64,000 nucleotides of DNA from Pholiota molesta (lineage: Eukaryota > Basidiomycota > Agaricomycetes > Agaricales > Strophariaceae). Where the stretch lies: positions 1 to 64,000 of the forward strand of contig JACGCK010000060.1 of NCBI GenBank assembly GCA_014925825.1, written 5' to 3'. The stretch's first letter is position 1. Every line of letters starts with the position of its first letter. Positions 11,593 to 23,455 of the stretch are shown here, piece by piece. The notes beneath the pieces were generated by a model that was given only the letters and a program-made list of their open reading frames with translations, did no database searches and was not told the DNA's origin. The position numbers were made by a program, and so were the translations under genes.

Positions 11593-14077
11593 ATGTGCGA
11601 GATTGTACCATACATTAATAAACAGGATTCAAAAACCACGGATCGCACCCGAGTGAATGCATGTCATAAGAACGGAAACTGAAAAAAAGGAAACAGGACT
11701 AGGCACGCGACTGAGTAGAGTACTACGAGTGAAGCGTATCAAAGCACTCGCGCAATCATCCAGCCCCCGACCAAGCTCAACCGACTGACAACGATAGCCT
11801 AGTAAATCAGCGGTCGCAGAACAACGCGTGAACAGTGGGCGTGACATCCTCCGCAAGCCCCACGCCATCCATAATACCCCAACGCCGTCCAGATTACCCC
11901 CACGCGTATCGACGCTAGTGGAATGTTATACAAAAAAAACGCCGGACAAGAAAGAAACCCACAACACCATACCGTAATGATAGACAATGGGGTGTTGCAT
12001 CAATTGTCCTGCGTGAAATGGACGCACTGCGCCAATACGCTAGGTACAGGATCTGCGTGGGCCAGCAGACTGGGAATAAGATCGCGAACACTCGAACCAG
12101 GAATAGAGCAATCCACCACCCATGAATAACGCCGCCCTCCGTCTTACAAATACGGACGGCAAATGCGCGAAGCTTGGACCACCCAGGCTTCAGCCATGGG
12201 CACATATAAACCGACCCCGCGGCGGTCATGAGTCACAATGCGCCTGTGCACATCCATCAGATTATCGCTGCACTGTCTACGCGCTCGGCAGAAAGCCACC
12301 GAATCACTGCGCGCGTGCACCCCCATCGCAAGTGACAACGCCCGCGCACAACACCCACGCAAAGAGTAAAAGGGAAAACACACGCGCATCAAGCCGAAAT
12401 TGGGGGACCCGCGCCTTATCGATTTTTTCGGCTGAGACACTGGGCTTGGATGCAGGGCATTTCCAGCAAGGGGCGAGAACAGCGCGCGTCGCACTCAACG
12501 ATGCACGTCCCGCCCCCAGTTGATGACGTGAGCGCCTTTGAGATGATAGCGCCTGTGTCGAATGCACGGGAAGAGATCGCGGCTCCCCGATTTTCATGCC
12601 AATCTGCGCGCTAGGGGCTGAGAGTGTGCGTAGATGCGCTGTAATAGCGCGAACGCGCGGATGAAGACAACAGGGAAGAGCGAAGCTCACGAAAACGAAA
12701 CGATGAAGACTTCAAAGGGCAAAAAAAATAACACCGCAGAGGAACACAGAATCACAACAAAGATTTGGACGTTAGAGGAAGAGCAACGGGGCTTACCACT
12801 TCCTCTTCTTCTGTACCATGCCCATCGAGCACTTGCTTCCTTGAGTCGGTCAGTTAGATCAGCTATTGGGCCGATCTCCCAGCGACAAGCGTTGGGACGC
12901 ATGTGCCTCCGAATGCGCGGTGGTTGTTTGCTGGCCGAAAGATATGCCTGGATACGGAAATTAGTTAGTCGGTTGTTGTAGAGGGCAGAGTGAAAGGCGA
13001 AAAGAGAGACGCACCAATAATGCGGACCTGCGGGAAGGAATTGGCATGCGCGCGATGTACGCTGTGAGGGCGATTACCTATCGTATGCGTCGGATGCTAA
13101 GTAAATGATGTGAAAGCAGATCGGAGGACTAGACGCAGATCTGTATGCGTCAGGGATGGTTTGATGCAATAAAGCCAGTGATAATATAAGCGCGGAGTGG
13201 TAGACGATTGAATGCGTTAATGATACCATTTCACTGTGAATGAAGGTGTAACAGAGAAAGACGCACCAGATCTAGAAATAGTAGAATGAGCACCAGCACA
13301 TCATACCCCTCTCAGTCGGGGTACACATTCTCATTAACCATAGCATCCCTTCAGACCAGTTTGAAGCTGCCTAACGTCGTCTTCAAGGCGTGGTCGTGGG
13401 GTACCCTGCAGCCTCGGATCCTGAAAGAACGAAATCGTGTCATCGAAAGTCGGCATTTGGCTGAGGGTACTTATGTGTTTTTGTCCAGATTAACACCGGA
13501 TTCAAACGTTTAAATAATAAAGCAGTCAAGGATACAGCGGACTCAGGGAAGGGAATACAGCATTCGCTTGCGGGCGCAGTGAAGGTGGTGGTTCAAGTTA
13601 TCGATTTCCTCGCTTCCTTTCTGACGCGGCCCGATCGGCCGGAGGACCGGTGATTGCGCGGCGTGCCCCGAGCTATCACGGGTGCTTGCGTGCTTTCCTC
13701 CGTACTCTGGGGCCAAGCTCGAAATTGGATTTTACTTTCTCTTTCTTGACTCCCTGCTCTAATTACTATGAATCTGGTAATTCGCAATGAATTCGGAACT
13801 CCTATACTTAGTGCGTGCGCACTGAGCCTTACTGGCGGTCCTATTTCAGTATGAGTCAGCTACCATAAAATTGCGACGACTACTACTAGTTCATCTGATA
13901 TACCCAATGTCCAGGATACAGCGGACTTGACTATTGAACGTACAAAAGAAAACGGTGAACGCTATTTAAGATAAGTATTGAATATTGATACATTGATAGC
14001 TGCACCGAACATGATAAGTTTTGGTCCAACTTGCTTATTAAATATTTGCCTACGTACGACATTACAGACAAAAAGTA
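11593..14077. repeat. Segmental duplication, copy A, upstream block without supported gene
   Basis: It matches 16464-18735 at high identity over long stretches (for example ATGTGCGAGATTGTACCATA and the CGTGAACAGTGGGCGTGACA region), but with many indels. The longest frames in the two copies are not preserved between them, so I call no protein. Some minus-strand pieces with splice-like borders (such as a frame ending ALFCDR at about 11812) may be remnants of a dead gene. Confidence 0.7.
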
Positions 14078-15435
14078 TCATCTCTTGATAAACGTGAGGG
14101 GCACTCGCAGCGGGCTGCGTTGATAGGATTAGTTACTATGTGAGGCATCCAACTGATTGAAATATCAATCAACGTACGTCAAAGTCAGACCAGCACGGCA
14201 AGCCAGCTCTGGCCTGGCGTTGCTCAAACGTTTCGCCCGCAAATTCGATACCGAGACACCAGCACCGTAACAGTCGCAATGGATTCCGTCTCAAAGACCC
14301 TATCAAGGAGCCGTAAATATTAGAGCAACTACATAGTTCAGCAGACGCACTTTCTGCCAAGGCATGCGCGCGATCCTACACATTCCAGCGAATTAAGTAG
14401 ATGTGATAGACGTTTCAAAGGTCCGCACTCACCCGCGCTGAACGGGATAAAGTCGTCGCGTGGCCAGTCCTCGATGAAACGGCTAGGTTTGAATGTATGT
14501 GGGTCTTCCCAATATCGAGCTAAGAAAAGGCAGACCTGCATAAATACGATGAGGCGAAGCGAAAACCCCATCGAAAAACCTACGATTGTAACGCAGAGCA
14601 GCGACCTTGAGGGTCACCTGCGTTCCTTTGGAAACGGGCACTGTGAGCGTGTCTCCGTGGATGTTGCTGGTGGTCAATGTCGTGTCTTCCGCCGAGAACT
14701 TTGGAATACCCGTTACCTGAGGGAAACCGTACTTATGGTCAGCGCATAATGAAGATTGGCGATAAATATTAACCAGAAGCTAGATATCCTCCTACGCGTT
14801 GACATAAGTCAGCAATGGCATTTGTTCGTAGGTCTGCATGAGGTTAAGCATTTTTGCTGTACATGTACGGGAGCAGCTTACCGGATCTGCGTCATTGACG
14901 AGAACAGATTTGATATGCTCGTACAGTTTCTGTTGTTCGTCTGGATACAGCCCCAACAACCCAAATGCAAAGCACAAGGTATGAGCAGTGGTCTATACGC
15001 AGAATAAGGCCTAAGGTTTCAGCGGATCGTCCAATAGTTGGATTATATGACGTACCTCGTGTCCAGCGACGAGGAAGATGTATATGTTGCCTAAGTTCTT
15101 AGGTATATAATTGAGTTAACAAATTGTTTACTGAAGAAAGCTAGTCACCGAAGTTAGTGCAGTCACGTCCAAGTTATTGTCGTTCGCTTCCAGGAATTGG
15201 CCAAGCAACTCATGGCGCTCCGCCTTCTCCTCCGCCTGACGCTCGTGAATCATCTCAACTATATGACGCTTGCCAGACCCGAAAAGTAAGCAATACAACT
15301 CGCAATCGCGTTTGATCTCGCACAAGGAACACACACCCGTAGTTCATCGAAGGCCCTGTCGGTGCGCCGTAACGTCTCGGTAAGCCTCATGGCCCGCCGA
15401 GGCAGCGCCAATTTGACGAACACATTCGTCGTCAC
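14078..15435 (-). pseudogene. Cytochrome P450 pseudogene, 3' half only
   Basis: This is the truncated duplicate of the P450 at 18736-21314. The heme-binding loop (FIPFSAG spliced to SRACLGRK) and parts of the I-helix and meander regions remain. Three lesions are visible by comparison. Homology to the N-terminal third stops at 15435. The exon carrying the K-helix ETLR motif is deleted near 14745-14790. About 22 nt are missing near 14240, shifting the frame between VLVSRYRI and FAGETFEQR. About 13 nt are also lost at the exon end near 15148. It is non-functional. Confidence 0.85.
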
Positions 15436-15613
15436 CGGTGATCAGTCATTCTCATGCTTTAGTTGACACATCTTCGCCTCGCTTTATGTCGCTTAACATA
15501 ATACACATGGGCAAAATAATCTTGGAAGCTGCTCACCATACCCCACTAATGAAACGGTTAATTAATACACCAGTAGCAGAGGTATCTTTGACATTGCGAC
15601 GATAACAGAAATT

Positions 15614-16108
15614 TCACTGCTTTCCCTTTCTCTTTACTCTGTCCTTCCATGAGAAAGGCTTGTTCGGGTCAGGAGGGCCACCGTAATATGCGAGAGGTAC
15701 AGGCTCCGTGCCGTCAAGGTATGATCTGCGGGGCTCCGTCCCATTCAACGTGATCGTACCCCTCTCATCCCACATCGACACCCACTGCAAGCCCTCCACG
15801 TCCAAACCCTCCAACCATGCTTTGACCTTCAGATCCTCCTCGCGCGGCTCGTCCTTGACGCCGCGCGGGGGTGCCCGCAGCCGGAAGTGCGAGATGAAGA
15901 CAATGCCATCGATCTGGGATTCGGGTGGGAAGGTGATGAGTGCTGATTTCACTTCGAGCTTGTCATGATTGAAGAGCCAGTCGTTGAAGACGAGCTCGAG
16001 GTGGACGTTATAGTACCTGTTGTCCTCAGCGACGTCGATCCCGAGCCGCGGGCCGAGTTTGCGCGCTTCGTGGATCGTCATGAAATAGCCATTTATGAAG
16101 TATGGCAT
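15614..16108 (-). CDS. Orphan protein family, copy 3 (164 aa)
   Basis: This is the third paralogue, starting MPYFINGYFM, with the same conserved blocks but a longer C-terminus ending in a basic tail (WKDRVKRKGKQ). It has the same 5' UTR intron layout (GTAAGT donor, CTAG acceptor next to the ATG). It lies exactly between the two copies of the P450 block. Its 3' flank begins immediately where the P450 pseudogene homology ends at 15435. Function is unknown. Confidence 0.7.
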   Translation of the reverse strand: MPYFINGYFMTIHEARKLGPRLGIDVAEDNRYYNVHLELVFNDWLFNHDKLEVKSALITFPPESQIDGIVFISHFRLRAPPRGVKDEPREEDLKVKAWLEGLDVEGLQWVSMWDERGTITLNGTEPRRSYLDGTEPVPLAYYGGPPDPNKPFSWKDRVKRKGKQ

Positions 16109-16463
16109 GTTCTAGACCAATAAAATCCGGGATGCGTCAGCGGCCGCTATGCTACGCCTGTTGGAGAGGACTTACGGGGGATAATACGTCAAACAGAAAG
16201 TCGTAGAGTGGTGAGAGAGCGAGGTGATGGGCATGTTGGTTTATATGTACGTGCCACGTGGGCGTGACATTCATTTACTGTTGATTCGGATTCCTGAACT
16301 TGATTGGGCGCAACCCTGACCCACTCCTTGGACAAACATCTTCCTCGCCAATGTTCCCTTGTCCTGGCCGTGCTCCTTTTTTTCGCTGACCCACGCGTCT
16401 TTTTCGGGATATCTGATGACTTCTTCTGATAAGAATCTAGAAGACGAGGAATGTACACGAATT

Positions 16464-18735
16464 ATGTGCGAGATTGTACCATACATTAATAAATAGGATT
16501 CAGAAACCACGCATCGCACCCAAGTGAATGCACGGCATAAGAACAAAAACTGAAAAAAGGAAATAGGGCTAGACGTTGCAGCTGTAGGCACGCGACTGAG
16601 CAGAGTACTACGAGTAAAGCGTATCAAAGCACTCGCGCAATCATCCAGCCCCCGACCAAGCCCAACCGACTGACAACGATAGCCTAGTAAATCAGCGGTC
16701 GCAGAACAACGCGTGAACAGTGGGCGTGACATCCTCCGCAAGCCCCACGCCATCCGAAATATCCCAACGCCGTCCAGATTACCCCCCACGCGTATTGACG
16801 CTAGTGTCATGCTATATAAGAAAATAGGCCGGACAAGAAAGAAACCCACAACACCATATTGTAATGGGTGTTCCATCAATTGTCCTGCGTGAAATGGCCG
16901 CACTGCGCCAATACGCTAGGTACAGGATCTGCGTGGGCCAGTAGACTGGGAACAAGATCGCGAACACTCAAACCCGGAACAGAGCAATCCGCCACCCATG
17001 GATAACGCCGCCCTCCGTCATACAGATACGGACGGCAAATGCGGGAAGCTTGAACCACCCAGGCTGCAGCCATGGGCACATATAGACCGACCCCGCGGGT
17101 CATGAGCCACAATGCGCCTGTACACATCCATCAGATCATCGTTGCACCGTCTACGCGCTCGCCAGAAAGCCACCAGATCACTGCGCGCGTGTACTGCATC
17201 GCAAGTGACAACGCCGCGCACAACACCCACGCAGAGAGTAAAAGGGAAGGCACACGGCGCATAAAGCCGAAATCGGGGGAGCCGCGCCCTATCGAATTTT
17301 GGGTCAGACACTGGGCTTGTATGCAGAGCATGTCCAGCAAGGGGCGAGAACAGCGCGCGGCGTTGATGACGTTGGCGCCTTTACGACGATAGCGCCTGTG
17401 TCGAATGCACGGGATGAGACCGCCGCTCCCCGATTTGCAATCTACGCGGTAGTGGCTGAGGGAGCGCGTGGGACGTTTGGGTTGCGTTGTGGTGGCGCAA
17501 ACGCACGGATAAAGAGAACAGGGAAGAGGGGAGAAAACGTAAAGGAAATGAAGAAGAGTGTAAAGGGCAAAGAAATAAAGGGACAAAGGTGCGAAAGAAA
17601 GGAACGAAAACACCACAGAATCACAATCACAGAAATTACAATGACAGAAAACGGGAAACGAGAAATGCAGGACATTAAAGGAAGAGCAACGGGGCTTACC
17701 GCTTCCTCTTCTCCTGTACCCTTCCCGCCAAACACTTGCTCCTCTAAGGTCAGTTAGATCAACTATTGGGCAGATCTCCCAGCGACCAGCGGGACGCATG
17801 CGCCCCAAGTGCGGGAGCGACCATTTTCTGGCCGAAAGATATGCCTGGATACGGAAATTAGTTGGTTGATTGCTGTAGAGGACAGAGCGGAAGGGTAGAT
17901 GAGAGACGCGCCGACAACACGGGCCTGCGGGGAGAGATTGGCAACGCGCGCTAGGTGGGCTACCAGGGCGGCGATCCAGGGAGGGGATGTCATCGTATGC
18001 GTCGGATGCTGTTGGATCTGAAAGGAGATACGGAGAGCTGAGCGCAGATCGCAACAGAGACGCAGCAGATACAGTGAGCACCAGCGCATCGTACGCCCGA
18101 GGTCGGGGTACATCTCGTTAACCATTGCTTTCTTCAGACGATGTAGGGGTCGAGGGCGAGTATTTCAAGTGCTACCGACAACTTTGACGCTGCCTAACGT
18201 CGTCTTCAAGTGACGGCGTTGTAAGGTACTTTGCAGCCCCGGATCCTGATAGAACGAAATAGTGTCATCGAAAGTCGGCATTTATTTGAAAGTACTTACA
18301 TGTTATTGTTTAGATTGATGCCGGGTTCAAATAAAAAGCAGTGAGTTATGCAGCGGACTCAGGGGAGGGGCGATACAGCATTCGCTTTTCGCTTGGAGGC
18401 GCACAGTGACGGTAGTGGTTCAAGTTATCAATCGCCTCGCTTCCTCCTGATGCGGCCCGATCGGCCGGAGGCTCGGAGGTCCGGTGATTGCGCGGCTTGT
18501 CCAGTCATCCCCGCTGTGGGGTGCTTGTGTGCTTTCCCCCATGGTGCAAAGCTCGAAGCTGGATTTTACTTTTTTACTTTTTCGTACACAGGTATGAATG
18601 TAAATACTTTCTTGCTGCTTTGAGTACGGAAAGCGGATTTACATAAGTCATGTATTGATACTTTTATATCTGTACGAGTTGTGTACGAGTACATACTGGA
18701 TATTTGCCCACCTATGGTTCTGCGGACGAAAAATA
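16464..18735. repeat. Segmental duplication, copy B, block downstream of the P450
   Basis: This is the partner of 11593-14077, offset about 4.87 kb. A 316-codon open frame (17131-18081, minus) lies here but is not conserved in copy A and has no recognisable domain, so it is not called. A possible small spliced gene near 17760-18130 (minus) is equally unsupported. Confidence 0.7.
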
Positions 18736-21314
18736 TCATCTTCGGATGAACGTGAGAGGTACACGGAGCGGGCTGAGTCGATAGAACTAGTTATTAAGTC
18801 ATCCTACTGAATGAAATATTGATCAACGTACGTTAGAGTCAGGCCCGCACGGCAAGCCAGCACTCTCGCCTTGCGTTGCTCAAACGTTTCACCCGCGAAT
18901 TCCGGCTCGTCTTTGAGCACAATCCGATACCGAACCACGAGCACCGTAAGAATCGCAATGGCTTCCGTCTCAAAGACCCTATCAACGAACCGTAAATATC
19001 GGAACATCTATACAGTTAAGCAGACGCACTTTCTGCCCAGGCATGCCCGCGATCCTATGCGTTGCAGTGGATTAGGATTAACTTGAAATACGATAGCTGC
19101 TTCACAGCACCGCACTTACCCGCGCTGAACGGGATAAAGGCGTCGCGTGGCCAATCCCCGAGGAAACGGCTAGGTCTGAACATATGCGGATCTTCCCAAT
19201 ATCGCGCTTAGAAAAAATGGCTAAGCATAAACATGACGAGGCAAATGGAAATTCAAATCGAAAACCTACGATTGTAATGCAGAGCAGCGACATTCAGGGT
19301 CACCTGCGTGCCTTTGGGAACGGGCACGGTGAGCGTGTCTCCGTGGATGTTGCTGGTGGTCAGTGTCGTGTCCTCCGCGGAGAACTTCGGGATGCCCGTT
19401 ACCTTGGGGAAAGAAATTGGAGTTGTGGTCAGCGCGTAGTGCAGAGGGGCGATAGAGGTGCGCTCACGGCTGGGAACATCCTAAGTGTCTCGTAAAACAC
19501 GCTGTAGAAGTATGAATAAATTAGCGAAAGATATTTAGCAGATGTTGAATATCCTCCTACGCGTTGACATAAGTCAGCAACGGCATTTGTTCGTAGGACT
19601 GTATGAAATTAAACATTCTGTTGTATATGTCAAGGAGCAGCTTACCGGGTCTGTGTCGTCGCCAAGAACAGATTTGATATGTTCATACAGTTTCTGTTGT
19701 TCGTCTGGATACAGCGCCAACAACCCAAATGCAAAGCACAAGGTATGGGCAGTGGTCTATACGAAAAATAAGGCCTAAGGTTTCAGCGGGTCGTCCTAAA
19801 GTTGAAGTATATGACGCACCTCGTGTCCAGCGACGAGGAACATATATATGTTGCCTAAGTTTTTTAGGTATATAAATGAGTTGATAACATGTTTACCGAA
19901 GAAAGCTAGTCACCAATAAGTTCGCTCTCAGTTAGCGCAGCCACATCCAAGGTATTGTCGTTCGCTTCCAGGAATTGGCTGAGCAAGTCATGGCGCTCCG
20001 CCTTCTCCTCCGCCTGGCGCTCGTGGATCATCTCAGCTATATGACGCTTGCCAAACCCGACAAGTCAGCAACACAAGTCGCAATCGCGTTTGATCCCGCG
20101 CACGGAACCAAATACACACCCGTAGTTCATCGAAGGCCCTCTGGGTGCGCCGTAACGTCTCGGTTAGCCCCATCGCCCACCGAGGCAGCGCCAGTTTGAC
20201 GAATACGTTGCTCGTCACTGTGTCGAGACATTCCTTGAAGGACATCGTATACCCCGGTGGGGCGACGTTATCTGTCTTCCACGAGATACTCCTGCCAAAT
20301 TCTGAATATCTGTCAGTGAGGGAGGGTACGCTGTAATGTCAAGCCACGCACCGGCAGCACCAATGATGAATAGGGCAATCTGCAGGAGGAAAACATTAGA
20401 GACCGTGCATTTGGGCTTGGCATTGAATTGCGTACAGGCAAGGTGATCTCCCCACAGTGGTCGACGGTGATAACCTCGCGGTCGCCCCATAAATCGGTGA
20501 ACATCCCCTTGACCGTCTTGATACTTTCTTCCCAGACGAGCACACTATTTCGCTAGAAACAGAACAGAACGTCATGAACACCCATCCTGTGGGTGGGTTA
20601 GGGTCTACGTACATCAGAGAACGCAGGCGCCGAGATCTTGCGGTACTTCTTCCACTCCGCGCCCTCAGACGCCACGATATTCCGCCCGAAGAAACTGAGG
20701 GAGCCGTAATCCTCGACGGGCTTCGGGAAGCGCGCGCGGGCGGACGTGACTTCCTATTACGCATCCGGTCAGTCAAGAACCTGGTGCGTCCACAGGGATA
20801 GCGCGGAGGCTGAGTCCTGACTTTTATAGCTGCAGCGTCTGCGAGGACGATGGCCGTCCTGATACCTGGGGCGATGCTTATCTGGTGCGCGGGACGGGTG
20901 CATGAGTGGGGGGGTGTCGGGTGGTCTGTGTATACACGCACCGCGGAGTGTATGTCCCAGCCAACGCGCTCGAACGCTTTTACGAGGCTTTTTTCAGCCT
21001 TCCATGCCGCGCGTGGGAATGGGATTGTTTCGTGGACTCACGTTCATGTTTAAACGCAAAGAGCTGGTTTCTGCCCGGGGAGATATACGGGATCTTGGGG
21101 AGGAAGTTGCCTATAAAGCTCAGCGGAGAGATGAGGAGACGTTGTCCTGGAAGATTTCTGCCAGGACAGCGACGGGAATTGGTCATGCGTAAAAACGAAC
21201 TGGAAATGGATGATGGACGCACTGGATACCGCGGAGCGCCTTCCGGAGCGCCAGCGCCTTCTGGAGGATGTAGGCGACGGAGAGGGAGAGGAGGAGGAGC
21301 GGCAAGGTCTGCAT
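18736..21314 (-). CDS. Cytochrome P450 monooxygenase, CYP5150-like
   Basis: This is a membrane-bound fungal P450. The start at 21314 gives a signal-anchor (MQTLPLLLLSLSVAYIL) followed by a proline hinge (NLPGQRLL). Recognised segments in order: FPKPVEDYGSLSFFGRNIV, EWKKYRKISAPAFSD, the I-helix AGHETTAHTLCFAFGLL, LYPDEQQKLY, the K-helix YETLRMFP, and the heme loop FSAGSRACLGRK with its cysteine. The end TPLRVPLTFIRR precedes the stop at 18736. About a dozen introns, all hand-joined with GT..AG and no internal stop found, make it look functional. The family resemblance to CYP5150 comes from memory of Agaricomycete sequences. Substrate is unknown; xenobiotic or secondary metabolism is usual for such expanded families. 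Electrons would come from NADPH-P450 reductase at the ER. Confidence 0.85.
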
Positions 21315-23455
21315 CGTGGATGTGGGAGAGAGGAGGGCGTTTGGAGGGCGTCGTGTTCGAAACGAGTGCCCATTGACAGCCTAAATCGGCACCGCACTCC
21401 CCCCGCGTTATACGTAAGCGATGCACTACATAGTCAGTAGGAAGCCGTGCAGGTTGTGCACGATCTGGTGGCTCGACTGGAGTAGGTTATATCATAATAT
21501 ATGGGTTCTGAACGTGAACGTTGAACATCAACGCTGCAGACATGCGCCTATTTTCGAGTTCGCGAGGCGCGACGCGCCATTGGGCGATCAATCTATGAAT
21601 AGAAGTGGGATTCCTCGGGCACAATTTGTTGGTATACTTATGGAGCGACGTTCTATGTATGCGAGTGAATCTAAAATAAATGAGGTATGTAATACTAATA
21701 CTGCTACGGTTATACGGGCGTAGCAAATTTCTGAACTTCTTTCAACTTCCGCCATCTGAATACGCTTGACGAGATTGCGTTGCTGGGTAGAGGAATCCAA
21801 GCGTTGACAATCAGGAACGAAGTCCATTGATCAACAAATGCATCAAGCTCGCGTCTAAGATGTACGAACAACGCACGATCCACTACGGATCTTTGCTAGA
21901 GGCCTGAATGCGCGACCTACAGAAGATCGTGAGCAATAGAAGGATTCCATCGCCGAGCGTGAACACCAATCAATCCATGACATGCGGCATAAAGTCACCA
22001 GATCAGCACCAAAAGTTCATAAACCGAGCACAAAAAAAACGATGCGGAGTGCACCGCATCGAGAGAGGAGGCTAGACCAAGGGATCGAAAGAAAATTCTG
22101 AGGCAAGCTTTAGGAGCGATTGAAAAGGCTCGATTGCAGGCGAGCCTGATATTCGCCCCAACTGCTACGCACGCAGAAGTAAGTCCCCGCGCGATTCTAT
22201 CCCCCTCACTGATGCGCTACATCAGACCGAAAGAAAGAAAGGGAACACAACAGCGAAACGTCGCATCTGTAGCTGTAGGGGTAAGAACGTGAGAGGGATG
22301 CCCTCAGGCGACACATACTGAAGAACGCACCTGAATTTACCAGGCGCCTGTCCCCCCCGACTGGACGGAACGATCATAATCTTAGAACAGCAGGCCGACA
22401 TGACGGGCGGTAGAGTCAATGCGCAGGAGGACGGCTATCGTGACGGCGGGGTCGGAGTAAGGAGAAGAACTTGGGAGGAAGAGGCTTGCTTACTTCCACG
22501 ACCTCGTGCTACGCTGCGCCTCACGTGTGAAAGTCACTTCTGACGCTGGAATATCGATACCACTGCAGTGCGGACGCACCGAGAAACCGCCAGAACCCAA
22601 AATAACTTGACACGTTTGCATGGCCTCTATGGCAAAGGCACTTCATTAATCTCCTTTCGGTGCCGGCTGTGCGTGTTGATCTTGGGGTAGGCGCTTATCG
22701 AAGATGGCGTCGCGCTCTGCAGTTCGTGGAACGCGAAGGTCGCTATAGACGGAGAAAGAAGAAAAGAAGAAGTTTTGATAAGTTGGCGTTTTGGATGGGG
22801 CAGCGCGAGTGAGATATACCTGGGTCACTCTCAATAACCCACAGAGCAGTCGAGTCCCCACATGACGTCCCGGAAGGAAGTTAGCGCTCATGAATCATTG
22901 CTCAGCCTTCGCACTGCCTTTATGTGAATTTGGCCTTTAAAAGTTCAAATGAGTACACCGTATAAGGGAAGAGTACAAGGAACTCACATGGCGTTGTTCC
23001 AACTCAACCAATCCTTGTATTTGGGGAAGCAACATCTCTCACACGATGCAAAGAAGACGCACGGAAAACATACGTAGCACGCCTGTAGAAGACGATTATT
23101 ACCATTGACCCAGGCCTTATTTCTGAAGAGTTCCACCAGATAGTGAATGTTTTCCTGGGTTCGGGGCAGAGAGCAGCATAATAAGAAGAACGATAGCCTG
23201 CTGCACGACATTGAGGCCGTTGTGGGCAAGTTGTGGGTTGGATGAGAACAAAGAAGGAGGCGGTGCCTGATTGTGCGGTAGCCCAGATGGCGCCAGACAA
23301 CTGTGACAAACAACGACGGCGCGCGTGGATCGCCCCGCTCGGCTGATCGTTGACTAACCTTGCGTCGACCCTTATAACCCTCCTTCCTTCCCTCGCCTTC
23401 CTTACATCCACCCTGACTCTCTGCAGCCCGCCCATCCAGCCCCCGATTCCCCCGG
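21315..23455. other. Intergenic region with unassigned small minus-strand frames
   Basis: No gene can be supported firmly. Between 22630 and 23210 the minus strand has several frames with splice-like borders, for example an intron ending about 22744 followed by a frame that ends RHRKEINEVPLP at about 22630. They could belong to one small spliced gene divergent from the DUF6699 gene, but I could not build a consistent model or recognise a family. The stretch 21430-22200 shows nothing coding. Confidence 0.4.

Noticed and set aside
17131..18081. 316-codon open frame on the minus strand
   Set aside because: The duplicated block at 11593-14077 does not keep this frame, it crosses apparent splice-like sites, and no domain is recognisable; the GC-rich context favours chance.
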